64,000 nt of DNA, from positions 620,001 to 684,000 of the forward strand of contig CAVUHK010000004.1 of assembly GCA_963741315.1 (NCBI GenBank). The letters are read 5' to 3'. Source of the stretch: PALSA-1003 sp963741315. Its GTDB lineage: Bacteria; Pseudomonadota; Gammaproteobacteria; Burkholderiales; Casimicrobiaceae. The translations under genes and the position numbers were made by a program. The notes under the pieces were generated by a model, which worked only from the letters and a program-made list of their open reading frames with translations, was not told the DNA's origin and did not search any database. Positions 1 to 8,867 of this stretch are shown one piece after another. The first letter of the stretch is position 1; every line of letters begins with the position of its first letter.

Positions 1-43
1 CTCCCTGCGTGGCGTTGCGCTGCCGTCTGCGTAGACTCGCCGC

Positions 44-1105
44 CTAATCGCCGGCGGGCAGCGGCACGCCAAGGTCTTGCGCCCACTCGCCGAGCGCGCT
101 CCACGCCGCGCTGTCGTACGAAAGGCCCGTCGATTGCGCCGCGGCGATGCTGCGCGCCGCCTGATCTCCAGGGACACGCACAGGCCGATCGGCAGACACC
201 GGGCGGTTCTCGCGGCATTGCTCGGACAGCGAGTCCATCTCTTCGACGAACGCCGCGCGGCCGGCGAAGAATTCGGGGTCCAGCACCTGCAGGAACACAT
301 TGCTGCCCCACTGCGTGGGTCGATTCTTGCGCCCGTGACCCGAGAGGCCCTGCGACAGAGCTTCGATCATCAGCGCAAATCCGAATCCCTTGTGCCCATA
401 CTCCTGTCCCCCCATGAGTTGCAGTGAACCGGGTGGTTGCCGATTCTCCAGCACGGCAGGGTCGCGTGTCGGATTGCCGTCGGCGTCGAGCAGCCACGGC
501 TGGTCGAAGAATTCCCCGGCGGCGACCTTCTGGCGAGTCATCGACACGGTGGTGATCGAAGCGCAGATGTCGACCAGCACTGGATGCCCGGAGCCGGGAT
601 AGCCGATCGCATACGGGTTCGGCGTGAACAGCGGCTGCGTGCCGCCATAGGGTGCGACACGCCGCCCGGCCGGATCGGAATTGGCGATGATCGCGACGTA
701 ACCGCGGTCCGCAGCCTGCTTGACCAGCGCAGCGAGGCAGCCGATGTGATGGCTGCGCCGAATCGCCACCGTCACGACGCCGTGCTGGCCGATGCGCGCG
801 ATGGCTTGCTCGATCGCGCGGTCGACGAGCCACTGCCCGGGCAGGTAATTGCCGTCCCAGACCACGGTCGCGCCGGTATCCTTGACCACGACCGGGTCGC
901 CGGTCACCTTCATGTCGCCTTTCCTGATGTCGGCCAGATACAGCGGAAGCATGGCGAGGCCGTGGGTGCGACGGCCCATCGTGTCGGTCAGGACGAGCAG
1001 TCTCGACATGGTCGCAGCCTTGTCCGCATCCATGCCGGCTGCAGTCAGTAGCGCCGCTGCGAATCGGGTCAGCGCGGCGACGCTGTAGTGCGTATCAGTG
1101 ATCAT
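44..1105 (-). CDS. Ldh family (malate/L-lactate/ureidoglycolate-type) NAD(P)-dependent oxidoreductase
   Basis: This 353-residue protein belongs to the LDH2/MDH2 family (type-2 malate/lactate/2-oxoacid dehydrogenases, not the Rossmann-fold LDHs). Seen: RRTHGLAMLPLY near residue 45, RRSHHIGCLA in the middle, NPYAIGYPG, and the late GHKGFGFALMIEAL segment, all typical of the family. The chosen ATG at 1105 gives a normal N-terminus (MITDTHYSVAALTRF); a longer reading frame upstream has no family-like sequence. It is the last gene of a minus-strand series running from the GntR regulator at 3563, so it probably oxidises a 2-hydroxy acid within the same catabolic pathway. The substrate cannot be read from sequence. 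Confidence 0.85.
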   Translation of the reverse strand: MITDTHYSVAALTRFAAALLTAAGMDADKAATMSRLLVLTDTMGRRTHGLAMLPLYLADIRKGDMKVTGDPVVVKDTGATVVWDGNYLPGQWLVDRAIEQAIARIGQHGVVTVAIRRSHHIGCLAALVKQAADRGYVAIIANSDPAGRRVAPYGGTQPLFTPNPYAIGYPGSGHPVLVDICASITTVSMTRQKVAAGEFFDQPWLLDADGNPTRDPAVLENRQPPGSLQLMGGQEYGHKGFGFALMIEALSQGLSGHGRKNRPTQWGSNVFLQVLDPEFFAGRAAFVEEMDSLSEQCRENRPVSADRPVRVPGDQAARSIAAAQSTGLSYDSAAWSALGEWAQDLGVPLPAGD

Positions 1106-1128
1106 CGGCGGATTGTATCCCGCGTGCG

Positions 1129-1818
1129 TCAGGCAGCCATCCCGATGCGAGCCTTGTCCGCGATGCACCCCAGTGCGTAGACACCCGACTGCACTTGAGA
1201 TGTCGCGCCATGGGCTTCAAATGACACTGCCGTGGCGCGGGTGGCCAACAGCTCATGCAGGGATTCGGCGGTGTATCCGGTAAGCAACAGGACGCGATCG
1301 ACGCGCGCGTCGCTGCCGCGAATGCTCTGCTCCACCGTCATTTCTGGCGCACGGCCGGACACGAGGACGTGCGCACTGGTTACGCCCCGCCTGCCAAGGG
1401 CGTCCGGGATCAGGTCGTCGTCCAGCCAGTCCTGAAGGTGCTGCTCCCTGCCAGGCGTAGCAGAGAATCGCACCACCAGCGCCGACGTGCCGAGTACCTG
1501 GCCGTGACGGCTCTGGAAATTCATGAACCCGCGCGCCATGCCGCGAAAGTGCGGCATCATGCGCGCCGTCCAGGGCGTGGGATGGTCGAGCCGGTCCCGA
1601 TAGGCAGCCGATGACAGCACGTCGAGATCGGCCACTTCGTACACGATGAAATTGCGCGGGCCTGGCGTCTGGGCTACCCACCGCTGCGCGCGGATGAATC
1701 CCGGTATCGCCACGCGCTCCGCGAAATGCTCGCCGGTGAGCCAGTCGTCGAAATCGGCGATCGCCTCCGGGACGATGTCGAAGAAGAGCAGCATCGCCGC
1801 GTTGCCAAGCAAAGCCAT
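1129..1818 (-). CDS. Hypothetical protein, probable tandem dimeric alpha/beta-barrel (EthD-like) protein
   Basis: A 229-residue cytosolic protein without signal peptide or membrane segment. Two halves each look like a ferredoxin-like alpha/beta-barrel unit: the first starts LLFFDIVPEAIADFDDWLTGEH, and the second (about residue 110 on) has LVVRFSATPGREQHLQDWL. Such DDW..EH and PGF.RAQRW patterns occur in EthD-like or stress-responsive barrel proteins of catabolic operons, but I cannot name the family with certainty. The ATG at 1818 is preceded by AAGG eight bases upstream. It sits between the Ldh-family and Gfo/Idh/MocA genes on the same strand and is likely co-transcribed. No catalytic residue can be assigned. 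Confidence 0.7.
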   Translation of the reverse strand: MALLGNAAMLLFFDIVPEAIADFDDWLTGEHFAERVAIPGFIRAQRWVAQTPGPRNFIVYEVADLDVLSSAAYRDRLDHPTPWTARMMPHFRGMARGFMNFQSRHGQVLGTSALVVRFSATPGREQHLQDWLDDDLIPDALGRRGVTSAHVLVSGRAPEMTVEQSIRGSDARVDRVLLLTGYTAESLHELLATRATAVSFEAHGATSQVQSGVYALGCIADKARIGMAA

Positions 1819-1851
1819 GGTTCTTGCCTTATGCAGCCGTCCCGCGAAGTC

Positions 1852-2859
1852 CTACGCGACGACGTCGACCGCAGCGCCGCTGCGGGCACTCGCTGCCAGC
1901 GCATCGAGCGTGAGCGCAATGTCGATGGACTCGGCCGGCGTCGCACCCGGCCATTGATTCCAGCCTTCACGCACGAGGTCGTGGAATGCTTCCGCTTCGG
2001 CGAGGAAGCCACTGGTCGCCGCGGTCTCGATCACTTCCCTCTCTGCATCCCATCCGGTCCCGCGCTTGACGTCCAGCAAAGGTGGGAAGGCTGCGGAGGT
2101 GTCGTTGAAATACGCGGTGGTGATGGACCCTTTGTCGCCGGCAATGAACGCGTGGCGGTGGCGCGCCGAGGCGAAGGTGCAGGAGATCTGCGCCAGCACG
2201 CCATCCGGGTGCTCGAGCGTGGCCAGCGTCGTTATATCGACGCCGGAATCTCCCCAGCGCGACATCGCGTGCACGCGCCGCGGCAGCGTGCCGGCAACGG
2301 TCCGAACCAGGCTCACAGGATACGATCCGGCATCCATCAGCGCGCCGCCGGCGAGGCTCGGGTTCATGCGGATGTTCGCGGCGTCGGTGAGCGGAAACCC
2401 GAACGAAGCCTGAATCAGTTGCAGTCGACCGATGGTCCCGGTGGCGAGCAATTCCCGAAGCTTGATCGTCTGTGGTTGCGCCCGATACGGGTAGGCCTCG
2501 ACGAGGTAGACGTTGTTCTTCCTGGCCGCGTCGAACATCGCCCGGGCTTCGCGCGCCGAGGCCGCCAGCGGTTTTTCGCAAAGGACATGCTTGCCGGCGT
2601 TCGCCGCGCGAATCGACCACTCAGCGTGCAGATTGTTGGGAAGTGGAACGTAGACCGCATCGATTTCCGGATCCGCGAAAAGCGCGTCGTAGGACGCGTG
2701 AACCCGCGGGATGGCCGTGTCGCTTGCAAACGCGGTTGCCCGCTGGATGTCGCGACTCGCGACTGCGGCGATTACGACCTTCTGCGAGGGGCGCACCGCC
2801 TCGACGAACAGGCGCGCGATGCGCGCAGCACCCAGTATTCCGATGCGCAGCGGGGTCAA
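1852..2859 (-). CDS. Gfo/Idh/MocA family oxidoreductase
   Basis: A 335-residue NAD(P)-dependent sugar or polyol dehydrogenase-type protein. The N-terminal Rossmann segment reads RIGILGAARIARL, and the conserved EKPLA (catalytic-site lysine motif) follows AGKHVLCEKPLA near residue 95. The C-terminal half is the usual alpha/beta substrate domain. The only sensible start is a TTG at 2859 that overlaps the TGA of the upstream GntR gene (TTGA). A longer in-frame extension lies inside the GntR gene and has no family similarity. It is co-translated with the regulator, so it is probably part of the same sugar-acid or cyclitol catabolic unit. Substrate unknown. Confidence 0.85.
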   Translation of the reverse strand: MTPLRIGILGAARIARLFVEAVRPSQKVVIAAVASRDIQRATAFASDTAIPRVHASYDALFADPEIDAVYVPLPNNLHAEWSIRAANAGKHVLCEKPLAASAREARAMFDAARKNNVYLVEAYPYRAQPQTIKLRELLATGTIGRLQLIQASFGFPLTDAANIRMNPSLAGGALMDAGSYPVSLVRTVAGTLPRRVHAMSRWGDSGVDITTLATLEHPDGVLAQISCTFASARHRHAFIAGDKGSITTAYFNDTSAAFPPLLDVKRGTGWDAEREVIETAATSGFLAEAEAFHDLVREGWNQWPGATPAESIDIALTLDALAASARSGAAVDVVA

Positions 2860-3563
2860 CTCGCGATCGCCCTGGTGTTCATCGTCGCGATCATTTGGGT
2901 GACGCAATCCTGGATGTGGACGGTCAATGTCTTCTGTGCCGAGCGCCAATCGCGCGCCAGCGCGCATTCGAGCAGCGCGCGATGCTCGTCCACCGTGACC
3001 CGACCTCGGAACGGCGAGGTGATCATCAGGTAGCGCAGGTACTTGTCATAGTTGGAAGTATAAGTGTCGAGCAGCAGGAGCGAACCGCACGCGGACAGCA
3101 GGGCAAGATGGAAGGCACGGTCGTACTGCCGCCAGGTTGCCTGATGGGAAGCTTCTCCGCCGGTCATTTTCCGTTCGGTCGACGCCAGCTTGTGATGCGC
3201 CGCCACGACCCGGCCTTCCCATTCGATGTCGCCGCGCGCGAAAGACTCCTTGATGCCGTGGCATTCGAGGAGTTGCCGCATGTCTGCGATCTCGCGCAGG
3301 TTCTCCGGCGACACCGCCGTCACCTGGAAGCCCCGCGAACCCTCGGCGACCAGCAGGCCCTCGGTGGCCAGCCGATTGAACAACTCGCGCAGGGTCGAAA
3401 CGCTCGCGCCGTAGGTGTCGCGCATCCGGTCGAGCGTGAGCTTGCGTCCCGGCGTGAGGCGTCCCAGCACGATGTCCGCACGCACGCGGCGGTACGTCAA
3501 TTCCCCGACTGTCGCCTCGGGCGATCGCTCAGTCACGTTGGATTCAGGCATTTGCCAAACCAC
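2856..3563 (-). CDS. GntR family transcriptional regulator (FCD/FadR subfamily)
   Basis: A 235-residue regulator with an N-terminal winged helix (about residues 20-80, ELTYRRVRADIVLGRLTPG, then VSTLRELFNRLATEGLL) and an all-helical FCD effector domain containing DMRQLLE and a late EHRALLECALARD segment whose histidine is a usual metal or ligand contact. Start: a GTG at 3563 follows GGAAG; an ATG four codons on (3551) is possible but has no ribosome site. It is divergent from the TRAP operon at 3687 and leads a minus-strand operon of dehydrogenases. The likely role is ligand-responsive control of both transport and catabolism. Confidence 0.85.
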   Translation of the reverse strand: MVWQMPESNVTERSPEATVGELTYRRVRADIVLGRLTPGRKLTLDRMRDTYGASVSTLRELFNRLATEGLLVAEGSRGFQVTAVSPENLREIADMRQLLECHGIKESFARGDIEWEGRVVAAHHKLASTERKMTGGEASHQATWRQYDRAFHLALLSACGSLLLLDTYTSNYDKYLRYLMITSPFRGRVTVDEHRALLECALARDWRSAQKTLTVHIQDCVTQMIATMNTRAIAS

Positions 3564-3575
3564 ATTTGTCTTCCG

Positions 3576-3586
3576 ATGAAATTCAT
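3576..3586. promoter_or_regulatory. Candidate GntR operator in divergent promoter region
   Basis: The palindrome ATGAAaTTCAT lies in the short AT-rich part (about 3571-3615) of the intergenic region between the GntR gene and the TRAP operon. GntR/FCD proteins usually bind short inverted repeats at such divergent promoters. The assignment rests only on position and symmetry. Confidence 0.3.
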
Positions 3587-3686
3587 TTTATCATACGATT
3601 TGCACTTCATATAACGATCCCGTACCCACCGCTGCAGTTCATTTTGCCAGCGCCATTGCGCGGCGACCCACAGGAGGAGACATCGC

Positions 3687-4673
3687 ATGGAATCGACATT
3701 CACGCGTCGCAGGATGCTTGCCGGCAGTGCATCGATGCTGGCGCTGGCCGCGCTACCGCAGGCTCATGCCCAGGCCAAGACCAAGCTAAGGTTCAGCTCG
3801 GCATTCACCGAGACCGACTTGCGCGCGGAAGCCTACAAGAACTTCGCCACCGCCATCAAGGACGGCTACGATTTCGAGCCGTATTGGGGCAACACGCTGT
3901 TCAAGCAAGGCACCGAGCTGGTCGCGTTGCAGCGTGGCAATCTGGAAATGTGCAACCTCGCGCCCGCGGACATTTCGAAGCAGGTTCCCGCCTGGTCGTT
4001 GATGACCTCCGCGTACCTGTTCCGCGACGTCGATCACCTGAAGAAGACCTTCAAGAGCGATGTCGGCCGCGAATTCGCCAAGATGGCGCGCGACCAGCTT
4101 GGCATTCAGATCATCACGCCGGTGTACTTCGGAACGCGCAACGTCAACCTGAAACCCGACAAGCAGATTCGCACCCCGGCCGATCTGGCGGGAATCAAGT
4201 TGCGCATGCCCCCCGGGGAGTACTGGCAGTTCCTGGGCGAATCAATTGGCGTCAATCCGACTCCAGTGGCGTACGCCGAGGTGTACACGGCGCTGCAGTC
4301 GGGCGCGATCGACGGCCAGGACAATCCGCTGGTTGCGAGCAGGCTGATGAAATTCGACGAAGTGACCACGCAGTTCGTCCTGACCTCGCATGTATTGGGA
4401 TACGACGTGATGGTCATCACCACCAAGCTCTGGGATGCCATGACGCCGGCCCAGCAGGCGAGCTTTCAGGCAGCTGCGGAGAAGGCCGTCGACGACTACA
4501 CCGCCAAGTTCAGCGCCCAGGAAAAGGACGTCATCGAGTATTTCAAGAAAGAGGGCAAGAAGATCTATACCCCGGATATCGCGGCGTTTCGGACCTTCGC
4601 GCAACGGAAATACGTCGACAAGTACGGCAGCGATTGGCCCAAGGGCGCACTCGAGCGCATCAACGCGCTCTAA
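3687..4673 (+). CDS. dctP: TRAP transporter substrate-binding protein (DctP family)
   Basis: A 328-residue periplasmic solute receptor of a TRAP importer. The N-terminus carries RRRM followed by a hydrophobic stretch ending AHAQA, compatible with a Tat or Sec signal peptide. The mature protein has the DctP fold, with the conserved region PADLAGIKLRMPPGEYW and the arginine that normally binds the substrate carboxylate (KLRM, about residue 173), then GAIDGQDNPL. A strong AGGAGG precedes the ATG. It leads an operon with small and large permeases (4800, 5315). The neighbouring dehydratase and dehydrogenases suggest a carboxylated sugar-acid or cyclic acid substrate, which remains unproven. Confidence 0.9.
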   Translation: MESTFTRRRMLAGSASMLALAALPQAHAQAKTKLRFSSAFTETDLRAEAYKNFATAIKDGYDFEPYWGNTLFKQGTELVALQRGNLEMCNLAPADISKQVPAWSLMTSAYLFRDVDHLKKTFKSDVGREFAKMARDQLGIQIITPVYFGTRNVNLKPDKQIRTPADLAGIKLRMPPGEYWQFLGESIGVNPTPVAYAEVYTALQSGAIDGQDNPLVASRLMKFDEVTTQFVLTSHVLGYDVMVITTKLWDAMTPAQQASFQAAAEKAVDDYTAKFSAQEKDVIEYFKKEGKKIYTPDIAAFRTFAQRKYVDKYGSDWPKGALERINAL

Positions 4674-4799
4674 GCTGACACACCGGCTCATTCGATTTCC
4701 GCGCCGGTCGCGCAAGCGATCATTGCTTTCGAGCCCGGCGCGGCGCCCTGATCTTTGCGTACCGCCGTCGCAGTCACCGACGGCGACAGGGGATCTACG

Positions 4800-5312
4800 A
4801 TGTCCAGCAAGCCGCATTCCGCAGGTCCGTGGCTGAGTCGTCGCGCGAACGACGTCGCGGTCGCGCTCATGGGATTGATGTTCGTCTCGTTCCTGCTGCA
4901 AATCGCGTTTCGCTATGTCCTGAACCAGCCACTCGGCTGGACCGAGGAAGTGACGGTCCTCTGCTGGGTGTGGGTCGTGCTGTGGTGCGCCGCGTTCGTG
5001 CTCACCGACCAGGATGAGATCCGGTTCGACATCGTCTACACGATGATCCCTGAAAAGGGACGCCGAATCTTCACCGCCACGTCCAGCATCGCACTGGTCG
5101 TCCTGCTGCTCGTGTCGCTGCCCGCTACCTGGAATTACGTGACATTCATGAAGCGCGAACACACCGCGTACCTGCACATGCGCTTCGACGTGCTCTACTC
5201 GATATACGTCCTCTTTTCGGTCTCCTGCATCGTCAAGCATGTTCGCCTGGCCTGGCGCGCGATTGTCGGTGAGCCTCCCGAGACCGGCGCCATGACCGAC
5301 AACGCGCTGTAA
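4800..5312 (+). CDS. dctQ: TRAP transporter small permease (DctQ family)
   Basis: A 170-residue inner-membrane protein with four predicted membrane segments (about residues 20-40, 50-75, 90-115, 130-150) and the characteristic LGWTEEVTVLCWVW motif after the first segment. The ATG at 4800 follows AGGGGA and gives MSSKPHSAGPW. A TTG 15 codons upstream also keeps the frame open but lacks a ribosome site. It is two bases from the large permease gene, so the two are translationally coupled. It forms the membrane complex with DctM for the receptor at 3687. Confidence 0.88.
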   Translation: MSSKPHSAGPWLSRRANDVAVALMGLMFVSFLLQIAFRYVLNQPLGWTEEVTVLCWVWVVLWCAAFVLTDQDEIRFDIVYTMIPEKGRRIFTATSSIALVVLLLVSLPATWNYVTFMKREHTAYLHMRFDVLYSIYVLFSVSCIVKHVRLAWRAIVGEPPETGAMTDNAL

Positions 5313-5314
5313 TC

Positions 5315-6610
5315 ATGCCAAGTCACTTCACGCTGTGCATCTTGGTCCTGGTCGGACTGGCGGTCCTGGGGCTGCCGATTGGCCTGTCGATGATCGGAGC
5401 CTCGATCTTCTACCTGCTCGTGTCCGGCCTTGACCTGGGTACCGCGGCCGAGCAGATCCTCAACGGACTGTTCAACAGCTATGTGCTCTTGGCGGTGCCG
5501 CTGTTCATTCTCGCCGCCGACCTGATGAACAGCGGCAGTCTCACCGACCGCCTGCTGAAGTTCTGCCTCGTGCTCGTCGGGCGCTTCCGTGGCGGCCTCG
5601 GGCACGTCAACGTCGTGGCGAACATCATCTTCGCGGGCATGTCGGGCTCGGCCATCGCCGACGCGGTCGGCATCGGCAAGGTCATCATCGGGATGATGAC
5701 CCGCGGCGGCAGTTACCCGATTGCCTACGCCGGCGCGATCACGGCCTCCGCGGCGATCATCGGGCCGATCATTCCGCCGTCGATCCCGATGGTCATCTAC
5801 GCGCTGGTTTCCGACACGTCGATCGGCTATCTCTTCCTGGGCGGCGTGATTCCGGGTTTGTTGCTCGGCGTGGCCTTCATGATCACCAACAGCATCATCG
5901 CCCGGCGCAGGAACTATCCCGTAGAACCCCCGGTACCGATGCGCGAGATCCCGCGCATCACGCTCGACGCCCTGCCCGCACTCATGCTGCCGGTCGTCCT
6001 GCTGTTCGGCATCTACGGCGGCGTCATGACCCCGACCGAGGGAGCGGCCGCCGCCGCGGCGTATGCGCTGCTGGCGTCGACGCTGATCTATCGTTCCATG
6101 TCGTGGAAGCAGCTCTATGAGGTGCTGCTGGCCAGCGCCAGGTCGACCACGTCGGTCGGCATGCTCATTGCCGGCGCTCTGGTCTTCAATTACGTCGTCA
6201 CCATCGAAAACGTGCCGCTGTCAGTGCAGCACTTCATCAATGGCTTTCACCTGACTCCCATCGCGTACCTGCTGCTCGTGAATGCGATCCTGCTGGTGCT
6301 GGGCTGCCTGCTCGAAGGCTCGACCATCCTGCTGGTCATCGTTCCCATCCTGATTCCTACCGCCAAGGCGCTGGGCATCGACACCGTGCACTTTGGCGTG
6401 GTGGTCGTCGTGAACATCATGATCGGGTTGCTGACGCCGCCCTTCGGCCTGCTGCTGTTCGTCATCGCGGGCATGACCAAGCAGCCGCTCATGGCCATCG
6501 TCCGCGAGGCGGTGCCATTCATCGTGATGGCCATCGTCGTATTGGCCATCATCACCCTCGTCCCGCAGTCGGTGTTGTGGCTGCCGCGCGTCATGGGTTA
6601 CAAGGGTTGA
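5315..6610 (+). CDS. dctM: TRAP transporter large permease (DctM family)
   Basis: A 431-residue polytopic protein (about 11-12 membrane segments) that forms the sodium-driven translocation channel of the TRAP system. Family signatures seen are GMSGSAIADAVGIGKV, IIGPIIPPSIPMVIY, TPTEGAAAAAAYAL and the late LTPPFGLLLFVIAG. The start codon lies immediately after the DctQ stop with no separate ribosome site. Length and motif order are normal. The aroQ-like gene follows after 34 bases and is probably co-transcribed. Confidence 0.93.
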   Translation: MPSHFTLCILVLVGLAVLGLPIGLSMIGASIFYLLVSGLDLGTAAEQILNGLFNSYVLLAVPLFILAADLMNSGSLTDRLLKFCLVLVGRFRGGLGHVNVVANIIFAGMSGSAIADAVGIGKVIIGMMTRGGSYPIAYAGAITASAAIIGPIIPPSIPMVIYALVSDTSIGYLFLGGVIPGLLLGVAFMITNSIIARRRNYPVEPPVPMREIPRITLDALPALMLPVVLLFGIYGGVMTPTEGAAAAAAYALLASTLIYRSMSWKQLYEVLLASARSTTSVGMLIAGALVFNYVVTIENVPLSVQHFINGFHLTPIAYLLLVNAILLVLGCLLEGSTILLVIVPILIPTAKALGIDTVHFGVVVVVNIMIGLLTPPFGLLLFVIAGMTKQPLMAIVREAVPFIVMAIVVLAIITLVPQSVLWLPRVMGYKG

Positions 6611-6644
6611 AGTTCCTGGAAATCACTTTGCTGCGACCAACGCC

Positions 6645-7091
6645 ATGACCAAACCGATCTACATCCTGAACGGACCCAACCTGAATCGCCTCGGTCGACG
6701 CGAACCGGCAATCTACGGCACCACGACGCTGGCGCAGCTCGAAGCCCAGTGCCGAACGGAAGCGGGAAGCGTACCGGTGGAATTCCGGCAGAGCAACAGC
6801 GAGTCGCAGCTCATCGACTGGATACACGAGGCGATCGACCGCGGGGGCGGCATCATCATCAATCCCGCGGCCTACTCATTCACCTCAATGGCGATTCTCG
6901 ACGCGCTCAAGATGTTTCCCGGCCCGATCATCGAGCTGCACATCTCGAACATCCATCGGCGCGAGGAAATCTACCACCATTCCTACGTATCGAAGATCGC
7001 AACGGCGGTGATCGCGGGATTGGGGCCGGGCGGTTATCGGGCGGCTACCAAGGCAATGTGCGAAATGATGGCCGGCACATCGACCCCGTAA
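6645..7091 (+). CDS. AroQ-family (type II 3-dehydroquinate dehydratase-like) enzyme with altered substrate pocket
   Basis: 148 residues, the usual length of type II dehydroquinases. The catalytic set matching the Mycobacterium tuberculosis enzyme is present: Asn12, Arg19 and Tyr24 (LNGPNLNRLGRREPAIYG), Asn73 (NPAAYS), Glu97-His99 (ELHISNIH) and Arg106. Two residues that in known enzymes contact the substrate hydroxyls differ: the His of the THTS loop is Phe79 (NPAAYSFTS) and the Arg of EEFRRHS is Tyr110 (EEIYHHS). It follows a TRAP importer rather than other aro genes, so it is probably catabolic. It may act on dehydroquinate or on a related cyclic substrate without the same hydroxyls. Confidence 0.85.
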   Translation: MTKPIYILNGPNLNRLGRREPAIYGTTTLAQLEAQCRTEAGSVPVEFRQSNSESQLIDWIHEAIDRGGGIIINPAAYSFTSMAILDALKMFPGPIIELHISNIHRREEIYHHSYVSKIATAVIAGLGPGGYRAATKAMCEMMAGTSTP

Positions 7092-7107
7092 CCTCTGAGG
7101 CGCCCGG

Positions 7108-7129
7108 CGCGCCAGGTCGCCCTGGCGCG
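7108..7129. terminator. Candidate bidirectional terminator hairpin
   Basis: A 9-bp GC-rich perfect stem with a four-base loop (CGCGCCAGG-tcgc-CCTGGCGCG) lies between the convergent aroQ-like gene and the exported-protein gene. There is no uridine tract on either side, so it may be a simple hairpin rather than an intrinsic terminator. Confidence 0.4.
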
Positions 7130-7132
7130 ATG

Positions 7133-7663
7133 CTACTTACCCAGGTTGTTTCTGGCGCGTTCGAATTGTTTCTTGAACAGTTCCATCATGTCGCTCAGGT
7201 GTTTGGGATCCTGCGACGAGCTCACGGCGTGATTGGGATCGGCGGATGAGGTCACCGCAAGGCTGCTGACACTGTTCGCCTCGCAGCCCACGATCGTGCC
7301 GGTCCCGCTCTTGGCGCCCGCCTCCGCCGACTCGAGGTAGATCGCGCACTTGGCGACGCGTTCCTTGTTGGCCCAGGTGTAGGCGACCTCGTCGTCCTGC
7401 TTGTAGGCAGGCTCGAGCGCCTTCATTGTCGCGAAGAACCGCTGCAACGCGATCGCATTGTAGTCGGGATAATCCGGCCAGATGCGCGTCGCCAGGAGGA
7501 TGGCATTCTTGTTCGCGTCTCTCAGGTAGACGCTGACAGTGATCGACTTGTCTTGTGCCGATGGCGCCTTTCCGGGTGACGTTGGTTTTCTTGTCTGCGC
7601 GTCGGACGCAGAAATCCCGACGGCCAATGCGAGTGCCAGCACGATCGACATTGAGCGCAACAT
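7133..7663 (-). CDS. Hypothetical exported protein
   Basis: A 176-residue protein with a clear signal peptide (MLRSMSIVLALALAVGISASDA, cleavage near residue 22). The ATG at 7663 follows GGAGG; a longer reading frame upstream lacks any ribosome site. The mature part has two cysteines (AKCAIYLESA and VGCEANSV), a Lys/Thr/Pro-rich linker, and a C-terminal helix rich in Lys and Arg (MMELFKKQFERARNNLG). I do not recognise a domain. It stands alone between two convergent neighbours, so context gives no functional hint. Confidence 0.7.
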   Translation of the reverse strand: MLRSMSIVLALALAVGISASDAQTRKPTSPGKAPSAQDKSITVSVYLRDANKNAILLATRIWPDYPDYNAIALQRFFATMKALEPAYKQDDEVAYTWANKERVAKCAIYLESAEAGAKSGTGTIVGCEANSVSSLAVTSSADPNHAVSSSQDPKHLSDMMELFKKQFERARNNLGK

Positions 7664-7768
7664 CCCATCCTCCAATCGAAACGGATCGACGACAGCAACC
7701 TGCTTCAACATTACCACGGCTGCGGGGACAGTAGCCACTGCGCATTGGGCAGGCAGGCTACCCTCGGA

Positions 7769-8692
7769 TCAATCGATGGCGCGAGCTATTTCCGCGATCG
7801 CGGCCCGCGCCTCCGGAACCAGCCCGCCCATTTGAAGAAAGCCGTGGATCATCCCAGCGAAGCACGAATAGCGAACGGGCACCTGCGCGGCCTCCAGGCG
7901 CTGGGCATAGGCTTCGGCCTCGTCGCGCAGCGTGTCGTATTCGGCGGCGATGATCAGTGCGGGCGGTAAGCCGGATAGATCTGTCGCGTACAGTGGCGAG
8001 ACTCGCGGATCCTTCACGTCGTGTCCGCTGCCGGCATAGGTGCGGTAATACCATGCAAGGTCGTCGCGCGGAACGAGGCATTCGGTAGGGTTCATCGCAA
8101 TCGACGGGAACGCAAGCGCAAAGTCGACGACTGGCTGCAGCAGCACCTGATGGCGGATCGCGAGCCGCCGATCCAAGCGTGCCTGAAGGCACGTGACGGC
8201 CGCGAGATTGCCTCCCGCGCTCTCGCCGCAGATCACCACCGGACCGGGCGAAGCACCGAGATCGGCCGCGTGCGTGCACGCCCACGCCGTGGCAGCGATG
8301 GCGTCATCCAGCGCGGCCGGGAAAGGATGCTCGGGTGCCAAGCGGTAGTCGACAGAGAGCACAAGATGTCGCGCCAGGTGTGACAGATTGCGACAGAACA
8401 CATCGCTTTCGTCGAGCCCACCTTTGACGTAACCGCCACCGTGCAAGTACACGATGACCGGATACGCAAGCCCTCGCTCCGGGGCGTAGGCACGGGCGGG
8501 AATGATCCCATGGGCCGCCGGGATCGAAACTTCATCGACGCGCTCCATCGGCAACGGCGCGCCGGTCATCGCCGGCGTCCACAGCGCCCGAAAACTCTGG
8601 CGCACCTCGGCAATCGGCAGCATCCACTGCGGCGCCCGGGTGTGGGCGAGCTTGGTCTCGATTAGGTGTTGCAGCGCAGGATGCAATGCCAC
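7769..8692 (-). CDS. Alpha/beta hydrolase, hormone-sensitive-lipase (HSL) family
   Basis: A 307-residue esterase/lipase-type hydrolase. The oxyanion-hole motif HGGGY is at residues 84-88, the nucleophile motif GESAGG places Ser158, and EYDTLRDE gives Asp253 and MIHGF gives His283, completing a normal triad. No signal peptide, so it is cytosolic. The start is a GTG at 8692 without an obvious ribosome site. It is divergent from ligJ (8868). It could release aromatic acids from esters before ring cleavage, but that link is inferred from location only. Confidence 0.88.
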   Translation of the reverse strand: MALHPALQHLIETKLAHTRAPQWMLPIAEVRQSFRALWTPAMTGAPLPMERVDEVSIPAAHGIIPARAYAPERGLAYPVIVYLHGGGYVKGGLDESDVFCRNLSHLARHLVLSVDYRLAPEHPFPAALDDAIAATAWACTHAADLGASPGPVVICGESAGGNLAAVTCLQARLDRRLAIRHQVLLQPVVDFALAFPSIAMNPTECLVPRDDLAWYYRTYAGSGHDVKDPRVSPLYATDLSGLPPALIIAAEYDTLRDEAEAYAQRLEAAQVPVRYSCFAGMIHGFLQMGGLVPEARAAIAEIARAID

Positions 8693-8867
8693 GGGGTTGG
8701 TGCTCGATCAAGGTGATCGACGACAGGTTAGCGCGGGATGCAGAGAAAAGCACGCAGGTGAAGGCCTCCCAATCGACCGAACGCTGTCGGTCGCGGTATC
8801 CTCGCCATGGTCGGCCACGCGCCTTGGCCGCGCCCACCGCCGCCCCGCTCCACGGAGATAGTGCGAA

